Assembly: GCA_963747515.1 (NCBI GenBank)
Contig: CAVVFN010000004.1
Span: 124,001 to 188,000 of the forward strand
DNA length: 64,000 bases
Direction of reading: 5' to 3'
From: Mariniphaga sp963747515
GTDB taxonomy: Bacteria > Bacteroidota > Bacteroidia > Bacteroidales > Prolixibacteraceae
Shown piece by piece: positions 45,427-54,048 of this stretch; positions within the stretch are counted from its first letter, which is position 1; each line of letters starts with the position of its first letter. A program made the position numbers and the translations under genes. The notes beneath the pieces are model-generated. The model did not search any database, was not told the origin of the DNA, and saw nothing but the letters and a program-made list of their open reading frames with translations.

Positions 45427-47190
45427 ATGAAAAGAAAAATTATAAAATGGGTGTTTATAACCCTTTTACCAGGTTTCGTATTTGCCTGTTCAGGCTCAAA
45501 AAGCTTTGCTCAGCAGGATGTTGAGCATGAAATAACGATTGATGAACAGGAACTCGAACTTGAAGAGCAAAAACAAATGGAGTTTGAATACCTGTATGTT
45601 GAAGCTTTAAAGGAAAAAGCATTAGGAAATGCACAAAAGGCAATCCAGTATTTATCTGGTTGCCTTGAAATAGATCCCGAATCATCAGCTGCGATGTATG
45701 AATTGGCTGCAATACATGCCGATAATAATGACTATACCAGTGCATCACTGTTACTTGAAAAAGCCATTTCGCTCAATCCTGAAAATAAATGGTATCAGTT
45801 GCTGCTTGCACAAATTTACCAGCAAACAAAGCGGTTTAACGAAGCAGCAGAAATTTACGATAAACTGATACTGAAGGATCCGGAAAATCTTGAATACATT
45901 TATATGAAAGCTATGCTTTTAGCTGGCTCAGGTAAAATTGATGAAGCGCTAAATACATACAACCAGCTGGAAAACAAAGTAGGCATTAATGAACAAATCG
46001 CTGTTGAAAAGCAGCAGTTGTATCTGAAGAATGGACAAAAAGATAAAGCTGTCGAAGAAATAGAAAAGCTCATTGCAAATGATCCTCAGGAACCGAAATA
46101 CTACGGCCTTATGGCAGATTTGTATCAAAGTCAGGGAGATACTGTAAATGCCTTTAAATATTATCATAAAATACAGGAAATTGATCCCGATAATGGTTAT
46201 GTGCATTTTTCGTTAGCCAATTTTTACCTGCAAAACGGCAACAAGGTAAAGTCATTTGAAGAAACAAAAAAAGGATTTCGCAGTAAAGATATTGACATTC
46301 AGACGAAACTGCAGCTATACCTGATGCTAACTTCCAATCCTTCACAATCGGGGCTGGATGCAAAACAGGAGGAAGAACTTATTAATATTCTTATGGAAAT
46401 TCATCCTGATGAAAACCTTCTGCATACTGTACTTGCAGAATCATTATTGAAGAAAGGGAAATTAAAAGAAGCACGTACCGAATTGTTAAGCGCCCTTGAA
46501 AATGAGCAAAATGATTATATTATTTGGGAAAGGGTTTTATTTATCGATAATGATTTGCAGGATTGGCAAAACCTTGAGAATCATAGCAACCAGGCAATTG
46601 AGCTTTTTCCCAATCAGCCGCAGGTTTATTTTTTAAATGCAGTAGCAACTATGCAACTGGAGAAATATAACGAAACGATTGCTGTTGCTGATGAAGGCCT
46701 GATGTATGTGGTCGACAATAAACGTATGGAGGGACAGTTTCTGATGTTAAAAGGAGAAGCATTATATAAAATGGGGAAGAAAAAGGAAGCTTTTAGTTTG
46801 TTTGATGAATCGGTGACTCTTGATCCCGATAACCACATTACACTAAATAATTACGCCTATTATCTTTCCATTGCCGGCCAAAATCTTGATAAGGCGGAGT
46901 TGATGAGTGGAAAGGTAATTGAAAAATTTCCCGACAATGCTACCTATCTTGATACTTACGCCTGGGTTTTGTTCAAAAAAGGAGAATATAAACTGGCCCG
47001 CTTTTACATGGAGTCTGCAATTAAATATGGGGGGGAAAGTAATTCTACTTTGCTGGAACATTATGGCGATATACTTTTTAAACTTAAGGAACCTGATGAA
47101 GCTATGAAATACTGGCAGAAAGCAAAGGAGCTGGGAGAAGTCTCAGAGTTGCTGGAAAAGAAGATTAACCAACGTAATTATTTTGAATAG
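45427..47190 (+). CDS. TPR-repeat lipoprotein
   Basis: 587 residues from the ATG at 45427, which yields a lipoprotein signal (WVFITLLPGFVFACSGSK). The rest is a chain of tetratricopeptide repeats (AIQYLSGCLEIDPESSAAMY, ASLLLEKAISLNPENKWYQL, AFSLFDESVTLDPDNHITLN and others), a scaffold for protein-protein contacts, probably periplasmic or at the outer membrane. The position between dut and a DUF4292 lipoprotein plus an EnvC-like gene is a conserved Bacteroidota arrangement that I recall. The specific role is unknown. Confidence 0.88.
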   Translation: MKRKIIKWVFITLLPGFVFACSGSKSFAQQDVEHEITIDEQELELEEQKQMEFEYLYVEALKEKALGNAQKAIQYLSGCLEIDPESSAAMYELAAIHADNNDYTSASLLLEKAISLNPENKWYQLLLAQIYQQTKRFNEAAEIYDKLILKDPENLEYIYMKAMLLAGSGKIDEALNTYNQLENKVGINEQIAVEKQQLYLKNGQKDKAVEEIEKLIANDPQEPKYYGLMADLYQSQGDTVNAFKYYHKIQEIDPDNGYVHFSLANFYLQNGNKVKSFEETKKGFRSKDIDIQTKLQLYLMLTSNPSQSGLDAKQEEELINILMEIHPDENLLHTVLAESLLKKGKLKEARTELLSALENEQNDYIIWERVLFIDNDLQDWQNLENHSNQAIELFPNQPQVYFLNAVATMQLEKYNETIAVADEGLMYVVDNKRMEGQFLMLKGEALYKMGKKKEAFSLFDESVTLDPDNHITLNNYAYYLSIAGQNLDKAELMSGKVIEKFPDNATYLDTYAWVLFKKGEYKLARFYMESAIKYGGESNSTLLEHYGDILFKLKEPDEAMKYWQKAKELGEVSELLEKKINQRNYFE

Positions 47191-47193
47191 CAG

Positions 47194-48084
47194 ATGACCA
47201 AGAGGAATTTTTCCCGGAAACTACAATTTCTGCTTTTAATGATTACTGTTTTTCTTGTCGGATTCTCTTCCTGTCGTACAAGCCGAAGATTGCCGGCTTC
47301 AAGATTAAAGCACATATCGGCAGAAAAATTGCTGGACAAAGCGCGTCAGAATGCTTTCGAATTTGATGATCTGACCATCCGTCGTATCAATATTCAGTTT
47401 TCAGATGAGGGAACAAAAGCCAGTTTCCGCGCAAGTCTGAAAGCGACACGGGATGAGAAAATGCTTGCATCTATAACTAAGCTGAATATTCCTGTTGGCA
47501 GAGTGCTGCTTTCTCCCGACAGTATCCTTTATATTAATTATATCGATAAAAATTATTTTAGAGGCGACTATTCTTATCTCTACAATTTGCTGAATTTCAA
47601 AATTAGCTTCAATGCTGTTCAGTCTGTTGTTTTAAATCCGATAAAAACAGGAATTATTGACTCCGCGAGAGATTCCGCACGTTTTTATGTTTCGGTTGAA
47701 GACGGAAGATATGTGCTTCAGCCGGAAAATCAATCGGACAGGAACAATTTAAGGCGAGGGAAAATTTCCATCAGGAATTATACTAAGCGTACTGTTTTTG
47801 ATGATGAGGAACTGGTTATAAAAAAAATGATGTTTAACCCGCAAAATTTTATACTTGAAAAACTGGTTCTTGAAAATCTTGTTGATGACCGGAAGATGGA
47901 AGTGGAGTTCAGCGATTTTGTAAAAGTTGATGGTTACGATTATCCGGGTGCCATTGATTTGAAAATGTTATCAGGTAATGAATTAATGGAATTGAACATC
48001 AGGTTGAAAGGTTTTTCAACCGAAAAGATTGATTCGATGGAACTTAATATTCCTGAACGTTACCAGCGGGTGCGTATAAAGTAG
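47194..48084 (+). CDS. DUF4292 lipoprotein
   Basis: 296 residues with a lipoprotein signal (LLLMITVFLVGFSSC). The mature part (FDDLTIRRINIQFSDEGTKA, LLSPDSILYINYIDKNYFRG, DYSYLYNLLNFKISFNAVQS) fits DUF4292, a Bacteroidota family with a LolA/LolB-like fold resemblance suggested by its FRASLKATRDEKMLASI strand pattern. A function in outer-membrane lipid or lipoprotein handling is inference. It starts 3 bases after the TPR gene stop. Confidence 0.8.
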   Translation: MTKRNFSRKLQFLLLMITVFLVGFSSCRTSRRLPASRLKHISAEKLLDKARQNAFEFDDLTIRRINIQFSDEGTKASFRASLKATRDEKMLASITKLNIPVGRVLLSPDSILYINYIDKNYFRGDYSYLYNLLNFKISFNAVQSVVLNPIKTGIIDSARDSARFYVSVEDGRYVLQPENQSDRNNLRRGKISIRNYTKRTVFDDEELVIKKMMFNPQNFILEKLVLENLVDDRKMEVEFSDFVKVDGYDYPGAIDLKMLSGNELMELNIRLKGFSTEKIDSMELNIPERYQRVRIK

Positions 48085-48161
48085 TGTTTACCGGGAATAA
48101 ATATTGATGCTTTTTTTATCTGGGAATTTAGGATAAACGTATAAAACAACAAATTTGCGAA

Positions 48162-49409
48162 GTGAAAATACGGAAAGTTTTCCAACATACTATTGAAATT
48201 TTTCTTTGCCTTCACAATTTACAGTTGCCGGCTTTAATTTTTTTGATCATCCTGTTTCATATCCCTGTTCGGGCACAGACTCTTTATAGTCTGGAACAGA
48301 AAAAACAAGAAGCGATAAAGGAAATCGAGCTGACTTCCCGTCTTTTAAGCCAGGTGCAACAACAGCAAAAAGCTTCTCTGAGCAGGTTGCAGTTAATAAA
48401 CAACAGCATCAGTGAGAGGAATCGTTTAATTGCAGGACTTGATGCTGAAATTAAGCTGTATCATGAATTTATAGATAACAATCAGCAGGTTATTGAATTG
48501 GTTTCCGATGATTTAGAAAAGATGAAGCGGGAATATGCCCGGCTGATTCGGATGACCTATATCAGTAACCATAAGGGCAACCCTCTTTTGTTTTTATTGT
48601 CGGCCGAAAATTTTAATCAGTCTTACCGTCGCCTTCTGTATATGCAAAGGTATGCTTCTGTCAGAAACATGCAGGCAGAGGCAATGAAACAGCTGCAGTT
48701 ATTGCTTACTAAGAAAACCGAGCAGCTTAAACTTCAACAGCAAAACCGTCAGTCGTTGCTGGAAGAATCGCGTAGGGAAGCGCGTAATCTGGCTCAGGAG
48801 AAAAAACAGCAAAGCCAGGAAGTACAAAAATTAAAAACTCAACAGCGTGAATTGCGTCAACAGCTTGAACAGCAGCGGCGGATTGAGCAGCAACTTGAGC
48901 GGGAAATTCAAAACCTTATTGAGGAGGATGCCCGTAAAAACAGGTCTGCAGGCGAACCTGCCTATTCCCTTACTCCTGCCCAAAAACTGGTGGGTGAGAG
49001 TTTTGCTCAAAACAGGCTCAGGTTACCATGGCCGGTAGAACGGGGTGTTATTACTGAAAGGTTCGGAATTCACCGGCATCCTGTGCTTGAAAAGGTACAG
49101 GTGCGGAATAACGGCATTAATATAGCCACGGAACCGGGAGCAAAGGCCAGAGCCGTTTTTAATGGGGAAGTGTCACGCGTATTTGGAATTACCGGCGGAA
49201 ATTCAGCAGTAATATTACGCCACGGAAGCTATCTTTCCGTTTATTCCAATTTACGTGAGGTAACGGTAAATGCAGGTGATAAGGTGAAGGCTATGCAGTC
49301 TGTTGGTACGGTTTATACCGATCCAGAGGATGGTAACAAAACCATACTGAAATTTCAGATCTGGCACGAAAATCAGAAGCTTAATCCTGAAGATTGGCTG
49401 GGCAAATAA
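48162..49409 (+). CDS. EnvC-like murein hydrolase activator (degenerate LytM/M23)
   Basis: 415 residues from a GTG, with an N-terminal signal/membrane segment (ALIFLIILFHIPVRAQ), a long Gln-rich coiled coil (residues of about 35-270) and a C-terminal M23/LytM domain. In this domain the metal ligands are lost: NNGINIAT stands where active enzymes have HxGxD, and VYSNL and LKFQIW replace the HxH region. This matches EnvC, which activates amidases at the division site instead of cutting murein. The IS21 element lies downstream. Confidence 0.87.
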   Translation: MKIRKVFQHTIEIFLCLHNLQLPALIFLIILFHIPVRAQTLYSLEQKKQEAIKEIELTSRLLSQVQQQQKASLSRLQLINNSISERNRLIAGLDAEIKLYHEFIDNNQQVIELVSDDLEKMKREYARLIRMTYISNHKGNPLLFLLSAENFNQSYRRLLYMQRYASVRNMQAEAMKQLQLLLTKKTEQLKLQQQNRQSLLEESRREARNLAQEKKQQSQEVQKLKTQQRELRQQLEQQRRIEQQLEREIQNLIEEDARKNRSAGEPAYSLTPAQKLVGESFAQNRLRLPWPVERGVITERFGIHRHPVLEKVQVRNNGINIATEPGAKARAVFNGEVSRVFGITGGNSAVILRHGSYLSVYSNLREVTVNAGDKVKAMQSVGTVYTDPEDGNKTILKFQIWHENQKLNPEDWLGK

Positions 49410-49757
49410 AGACTTACCGCCATAGTGGCTCCAAAATCTGCAACTCCTTCCTGATGCTGGCTATTGAAAAAACTACGCTATTTAAGGTCTGCTGAAAAAC
49501 TCCTTCTACGATTTTATTTTACCTCTGTAAGGTATTCCTGTGGACAATACATTTGAAGTATATCTCTTTATGAGTTGCAAATTCTTTAAAAAAGATCTCC
49601 TTCATTCCTGCTGAAAAATTTTCTGCCCGCCTGATTAAAAGGCACGGGAGTGCCATCCGCCATTGGGTAAGTTTTCAATCCTTGTCCTATTTTTTTATTT
49701 TTCAGATTAAAAATACGATACCAAACAGACAAATGATCTTTACCTTCTCCCTAAAAT
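49410..49757. other. intergenic stretch left of the IS21 element, nothing recognised
   Basis: About 350 bases between the EnvC-like gene and the IS end. Short protein-like runs appear on the minus strand but are broken by stops, and no family is recognised. No terminator is obvious. Confidence 0.35.
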
Positions 49758-49815
49758 TGACACATTATTTTATACGTAATTAAGAATACACACTTTTTGG
49801 CAACAATGGTGCACA
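49758..49815 (+). repeat. IS21 left terminal inverted repeat region
   Basis: Begins TGACACATTATTTT and includes CGTAATTAAGAAT, TGGCAACA and GTGCACA, each mirrored at the right end with small gaps. Such multiple end repeats are the transposase-binding sites of IS21 elements. Confidence 0.75.
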
Positions 49816-49857
49816 GTTTTTTGCCTTTCCGAACGCGTTCGGAAAGGCAAAAAACTG
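49814..49857. repeat. perfect 44-bp palindrome before istA
   Basis: 22 of 22 base pairs match about the centre 49835/49836 (ACGCGT). The arms read CAGTTTTTTGCCTTTCCGAA and its complement. It is flanked by T on the left and A on the right on either strand, so it is not a classical terminator. It starts inside the left IS end and finishes 32 bases before the istA ATG. Confidence 0.95.
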
Positions 49858-49889
49858 AACTTTACCGGGAACCAAAATATCCCGGATTT

Positions 49890-51437
49890 ATGAAAGAACT
49901 ATTAAACAAGTTAATGATGTACCATCAGATCCAACAAATGTCAAGAAATGGATGGAAAGTTGCCAAAATAGCCAGCTTTCTTGTTTTAAACCGCCGCACA
50001 GTAAGGAAGTACCTTCTAATGACTGAAGATGAGTTTCTGGAATACCAGCAGTTCATAGGCAATCGTGCAAGGGAACTGGACTCTTTTGAAGGGTTTGTAA
50101 AAGTTAAACTGGAACAATATTCAGATACATCAGCTGCTCAGATGCATGACTGGCTAAAGGAACACTATGACAGTTTCCCTGAAGTCTCTGCAAAAACTGT
50201 TTATAATTTTGTTATGCGTGTCCGTCAAAAGTTTAATATTCCTAAAGCAATCCACAACAGGGATTTTAATATTGTCCATGAACTTCCTTTTGGAGAACAG
50301 GCACAGGTTGATTTTGGCCAATATAATATGCGAAGCAGTAAAGGTAAACGGATTGTTGTCTACTTCTTTACCATCGTTCTTTCCAGGTCACGTTACAAGT
50401 ATGTTTATTTTTCTCCTGTACCTTTTACCGCTGCACTTGCTGTTAATGCCCATCAAAAAGCTTTTGAGTATTATGAAGGCATTCCCCGGGAGATTGTTTA
50501 CGACCAGGATAAAGTGTTTCTAACAGATGAAAACAAAGGAGACCTGGTACTTACCCAACAGTTTAAAGCGTACTGCAGGGAGATGCCTTTTAAGCTGTAC
50601 TTCTGCCGAAAAGCTGATCCTCAAAGCAAAGGGAAAGTAGAAAATGTAGTCAAATACGTAAAGCAAAACTTCTTGTATAACCGTCCTTTTGTGGATATAC
50701 CAACGTTAAATACTGAAGCATTGGCATGGCTAAAAAGAACTGCTAATGGTACAAAACATGCTGTTACAAGAGAAAAACCATACATCCTTTGGCTGGAAGA
50801 AAAGAAGCATCTTACCACGATAGTATCTTATAGCTTTAACAATACCGAAACAACATACCCGGTCAGGCAGGATAACTCATTTTTGTACAAGTGCAACATA
50901 TATACACTCCCTGAGGGAACCTACAAAGGCCGTGGGACAGAGATTACTATAACGGTCACAGGGAAGGAACTTGTTATTAATGACATTTACAGGAATCGTT
51001 TATGTACCCACGCGTTAAGTACAGACAAAGGAAGGATTATTGCCAATACAGATCACAGGAGAGATAAATCAAAAACCGTTAAAAAACTCTTATTGGATGT
51101 TGCTATATCTTTTCCGGATTACGATAAGGCCTTGCCTTACCTGGAGCAACTTTGCAATGAGAAAAGAAGATATGCCCGTGATCAATTAACTGCTATCCGG
51201 AAAACGATTCAAAAGGCAAACCCTGAGCATATTACTAAAGCACTGGCCTATTGCATTAAAAACAATATTTACAGTGCATCTGATTTTGAAGCAGTAATTA
51301 ACAAATACCAGCAGAATGGGGGCAATCAAAAAGTTATAGTACCTGAACAGCCGATTAACAGTCTTAACAGAAAACTGCATGAGATCGTACCTCAGAAAAG
51401 CGATATTGAAAATTATGACGCAATTATGAAAAATTGA
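49890..51437 (+). CDS. istA: IS21 transposase IstA
   Basis: DDE transposase, 515 residues from the ATG at 49890 (a longer frame from 49797 would translate through the palindrome). An N-terminal helix-turn-helix (NGWKVAKIASFLVLNRRTVR) is followed by the integrase core with likely catalytic residues Asp141 (AQVDFGQ), Asp205 (IVYDQDKVF) and Glu251 (DPQSKGKVENVVKYVK). The C-terminal domain is complete, so the protein looks active. istB starts 1 base after the stop. Confidence 0.94.
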   Translation: MKELLNKLMMYHQIQQMSRNGWKVAKIASFLVLNRRTVRKYLLMTEDEFLEYQQFIGNRARELDSFEGFVKVKLEQYSDTSAAQMHDWLKEHYDSFPEVSAKTVYNFVMRVRQKFNIPKAIHNRDFNIVHELPFGEQAQVDFGQYNMRSSKGKRIVVYFFTIVLSRSRYKYVYFSPVPFTAALAVNAHQKAFEYYEGIPREIVYDQDKVFLTDENKGDLVLTQQFKAYCREMPFKLYFCRKADPQSKGKVENVVKYVKQNFLYNRPFVDIPTLNTEALAWLKRTANGTKHAVTREKPYILWLEEKKHLTTIVSYSFNNTETTYPVRQDNSFLYKCNIYTLPEGTYKGRGTEITITVTGKELVINDIYRNRLCTHALSTDKGRIIANTDHRRDKSKTVKKLLLDVAISFPDYDKALPYLEQLCNEKRRYARDQLTAIRKTIQKANPEHITKALAYCIKNNIYSASDFEAVINKYQQNGGNQKVIVPEQPINSLNRKLHEIVPQKSDIENYDAIMKN

Positions 51438-51438
51438 T

Positions 51439-52188
51439 ATGGAAAAAAAAGAACTTATAATCGAATATTGCCGCAGATTTAAACTCGGGGGTATGCTATC
51501 CCGACTTGACCCGGTGCTTATGGAAGCTGAATCCGGAGGAATGAGCTACATGGATTATACTATCCGGTTGTTTTCAGCAGAAGCTGATCATCGGGAAGAA
51601 AAAGACCTGCTCAGAAGGGCAAAAGCGGCTATGCTGCCCGTTAATTATAACCTGGACCAATATGATTATGCCATAGATAATGGATTGTCTAAAACCAGGC
51701 TAATGCAGCTCAGGGAACTACTCTGGATAGAGCAACTGTTTAACATTGTGCTTATGGGACCATCAGGAACAGGCAAAACATTTATTGCTGCGGGGTTATG
51801 TAACGATGCCATCAGAAAAGGATATCGGGCTTACTTCAGAACAATGGAAGACATTGCAAATATGTTGAAAATGAAAAACATTACCCGTTCTGCATCTGCT
51901 GAGTACAAACGTTTATGCAAGGCGCATCTCATTGTTATTGATGATATCATGATGTTCCCGATTGAAAAGGAACTTGCTGTTGGCCTGTTTAATTTTGTTA
52001 ATCATCTTTTTGAAAAAACATCTTTTGTAATCACAACAAATAAAGCGCCTAAAGAATGGGCTCAAATGCTTGACGATGAAGTATTAGCGACAGCTTTACT
52101 GGATAGGTTGTTGTATCGTTGTGAAGTAATCAATTTGACAGGCAAAAGTTATAGAATGCAAAACCGTAAAACAATTTTTGAGAAATGA
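51439..52188 (+). CDS. istB: IS21 helper ATPase IstB
   Basis: AAA+ ATPase of 249 residues that assists IstA in target capture. Walker A is GPSGTGKTFIAAGL, Walker B is HLIVIDDIMMFP, and sensor/arginine regions (VITTNKAPKEWAQ, ATALLDRLLYRC) follow. It is the second gene of the element, with a 1-base gap to istA. It is full length. Confidence 0.95.
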   Translation: MEKKELIIEYCRRFKLGGMLSRLDPVLMEAESGGMSYMDYTIRLFSAEADHREEKDLLRRAKAAMLPVNYNLDQYDYAIDNGLSKTRLMQLRELLWIEQLFNIVLMGPSGTGKTFIAAGLCNDAIRKGYRAYFRTMEDIANMLKMKNITRSASAEYKRLCKAHLIVIDDIMMFPIEKELAVGLFNFVNHLFEKTSFVITTNKAPKEWAQMLDDEVLATALLDRLLYRCEVINLTGKSYRMQNRKTIFEK

Positions 52189-52217
52189 AAATTTATTTAA
52201 ATTTACCGTAACAAAAA

Positions 52218-52270
52218 TGTGCACGGCTGTTGCCATTTTTTGTGCATTCCTGATTACGAAAAAATGTGCA
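52218..52270 (-). repeat. IS21 right terminal inverted repeat region
   Basis: Reverse complement reads TGCACATTTTTTCGTAATCA, then GGAATGCACA, TGGCAACA and GTGCACA, mirroring the left end in order. Confidence 0.75.
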
Positions 52271-52451
52271 ATTGTTCTGAGAAAGGTTAACCGCGGCATT
52301 AGAATAATGTATCGTTTGGAGAAGGTATTTATCGGAAAATCAACCAGAACAGATGAAAACCCCTGGTCTTTGATTGTATGAAGTTTATGGAATTTCAAAA
52401 AACAAGGTTTTCAAGGTTGGTTTAAAGACAGACAAAATTGAATGATTGCAC

Positions 52452-53189
52452 TTACAAATTTTCTATATTCTTTCCAATGATAATACTTGCTGGCGTTTCA
52501 GGATGGTTGTTTTGCAGAAACTCATTCACTTCACCCAACGTTGTAAGGTATTTTTTCTGGTTTGTTTGCGATATCCTGCACAATATCTGAACCGCAACTG
52601 TTTGCTCAATACCATGGCTTACCAAACATTCTGCCAAATCAACAAGATGAGTCAACCCCATGTAAATAAGTACGGGTGAACCGGTTTGCAGTACATTTAC
52701 CACCGACTCCACCTGGGGATAACCACAATTGTTTTTTCTTCCTGTATAAAACAGAATCATACAGTTTTTCCCGCGCCGGGTAAGCGGTGTGGTAAAAAGA
52801 GAAGCTCCAGCCATGGCAGCAGTAATTCCGGGAATAACTTCAAAGTTGAGTTGATTCCTGCGGCAAAAGCTGATTTCTTCCGCTCCACGGCTATATACCA
52901 TTGGATCGCCCGATTTCAAACGAACAATCCGCTTGTTCTTCTCAGCCCAGTATAGAAATTGCTGATGGATATCATCCTGCCGTTTTTGGGGATCCTGGCC
53001 GTCGTTATGCAGTTTACCGAAATACATCTTTACTGCTTCAGAAGGTGCCATTTCAAGCAACTCTTTACCAATTAAGGCATCGTATAAAACCACCTGGGCA
53101 TTTTGAAGCCTGTTCATTGCTTTTACCGTTAGCAGTTCGGGGTCGCCCGGACCGGCACCCACAATTGATATCAGATGCGATAGGCCCAT
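52452..53189 (-). CDS. cobA: uroporphyrinogen-III C-methyltransferase
   Basis: SUMT, which makes precorrin-2 from uroporphyrinogen III with two SAM; 245 residues. The N-terminal VGAGPGDPELLTVKA, the middle VVLYDALI and RLKSGDPMVYSRGAEE, and EVIPGITAAMAGAS are all canonical. With the Met8-like gene at the head of the operon it supplies siroheme for CysI. Its ATG at 53189 overlaps the end of the upstream YeeZ-like gene by 19 bases, implying coupled translation. Confidence 0.95.
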   Translation of the reverse strand: MGLSHLISIVGAGPGDPELLTVKAMNRLQNAQVVLYDALIGKELLEMAPSEAVKMYFGKLHNDGQDPQKRQDDIHQQFLYWAEKNKRIVRLKSGDPMVYSRGAEEISFCRRNQLNFEVIPGITAAMAGASLFTTPLTRRGKNCMILFYTGRKNNCGYPQVESVVNVLQTGSPVLIYMGLTHLVDLAECLVSHGIEQTVAVQILCRISQTNQKKYLTTLGEVNEFLQNNHPETPASIIIGKNIENL

Positions 53190-54010
53190 TCTTCCAGTTC
53201 TTTTAAATAGTTCATGAGATTAGGATATTCAAAGGAATATCCCAGTTGCCCGATTAATTTATCGCTATTGACTATTTTATAATTTCCGGTACCCTGGATA
53301 AATCCGGGAGGCGATATTTTTCGTATTTGAGCTGCTTTGGTATAAAACTCCAGTTTCGTCGGATGGTCGGGACAGCAGGCATTAAATACCTCTCCCCATT
53401 TTTCCTGGAATATAATTTCTGAAATTATCTTTACACAATCGTTCCTGTGGATAAGGTTTACCGGAGCTTCTGCCGGTACATTTTGTTTTTCCATCATGTA
53501 CCGAGCCGGGTTACGATCAATCCCTATGAGGCCACCAAACCTTACTACAGCCGTATCTACTCCTTTTAGCCCAAGCAGTTTGTTTTCAGCTTCCAGTAGT
53601 GCATAGCCCACAGGTTTGTCAGGTAATCCCTCATCTCCTTCACGCACTGTTCCATTGATATTTTGGTAAACCGAAGTAGAAGAGATAAATACAACTTTCT
53701 GAATGCCTAACCGGTAGATGTATTGAATTATCTGATCGATCTGTCGGGGAAACAGTTCCCTGATGTCTTCGCTTCTTTGTGGTGGCAGGGAAATAACCAG
53801 CACATCGGTATGGAAGAAGTTCATGTAATCTACTTCAACTGAATGCGGTTCCACTTTAAGGTAGTAGGTGTCAATTCCTGTTGTTTCCAGGCGGTTGCAT
53901 CCTTCTTGTGAGGCGGTTGATCCTTTTACTTCCCATCCTCTGGCTGACAAAAACAAACCCAAAGCTGTACCCAGCCAGCCACAACCTAATATTGATATTT
54001 TTTTTCGCAT
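53171..54010 (-). CDS. YeeZ-like NAD(P)-binding epimerase-family protein
   Basis: 279 residues. A Rossmann fold starts at once (KISILGCGWLGTALGLFLSA). VVFISSTSVYQNINGTV contains an SDR-type Ser region, and HRNDCVKIISEII is typical of extended SDR/YeeZ proteins. The substrate is unknown. It is placed inside the sulfite reduction operon, 38 bases after cysI and overlapping cobA, so it is probably coexpressed with them. Confidence 0.83.
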   Translation of the reverse strand: MRKKISILGCGWLGTALGLFLSARGWEVKGSTASQEGCNRLETTGIDTYYLKVEPHSVEVDYMNFFHTDVLVISLPPQRSEDIRELFPRQIDQIIQYIYRLGIQKVVFISSTSVYQNINGTVREGDEGLPDKPVGYALLEAENKLLGLKGVDTAVVRFGGLIGIDRNPARYMMEKQNVPAEAPVNLIHRNDCVKIISEIIFQEKWGEVFNACCPDHPTKLEFYTKAAQIRKISPPGFIQGTGNYKIVNSDKLIGQLGYSFEYPNLMNYLKELEEWAYRI

Positions 54011-54048
54011 GATGTTTCTGTTTAATGATTCACTATTCTCATCTAAAT

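Larger units (their letters stand above)
49758..52270 (+). mobile_element. IS21-family insertion sequence, 2.5 kb, apparently intact
   Basis: Contains intact istA and istB in the normal order. The ends are related in inverted orientation: the left end (49758-49815) and the reverse complement of the right end (52218-52270) share, in order, CACATT, CGTAAT, GAAT, TGGCAACA and GTGCACA, and both begin with TG. The exact bounds are uncertain by a few bases. AATTG occurs at 49755-49759 and 52270-52274 and may be a short target duplication. It is inserted between the EnvC-like gene and the sulfite reductase operon. Confidence 0.85.

Noticed and set aside
49797..49889. N-terminal extension of istA
   Set aside because: It would translate through the 44-bp palindrome; the ATG at 49890 directly precedes the conserved HTH region.
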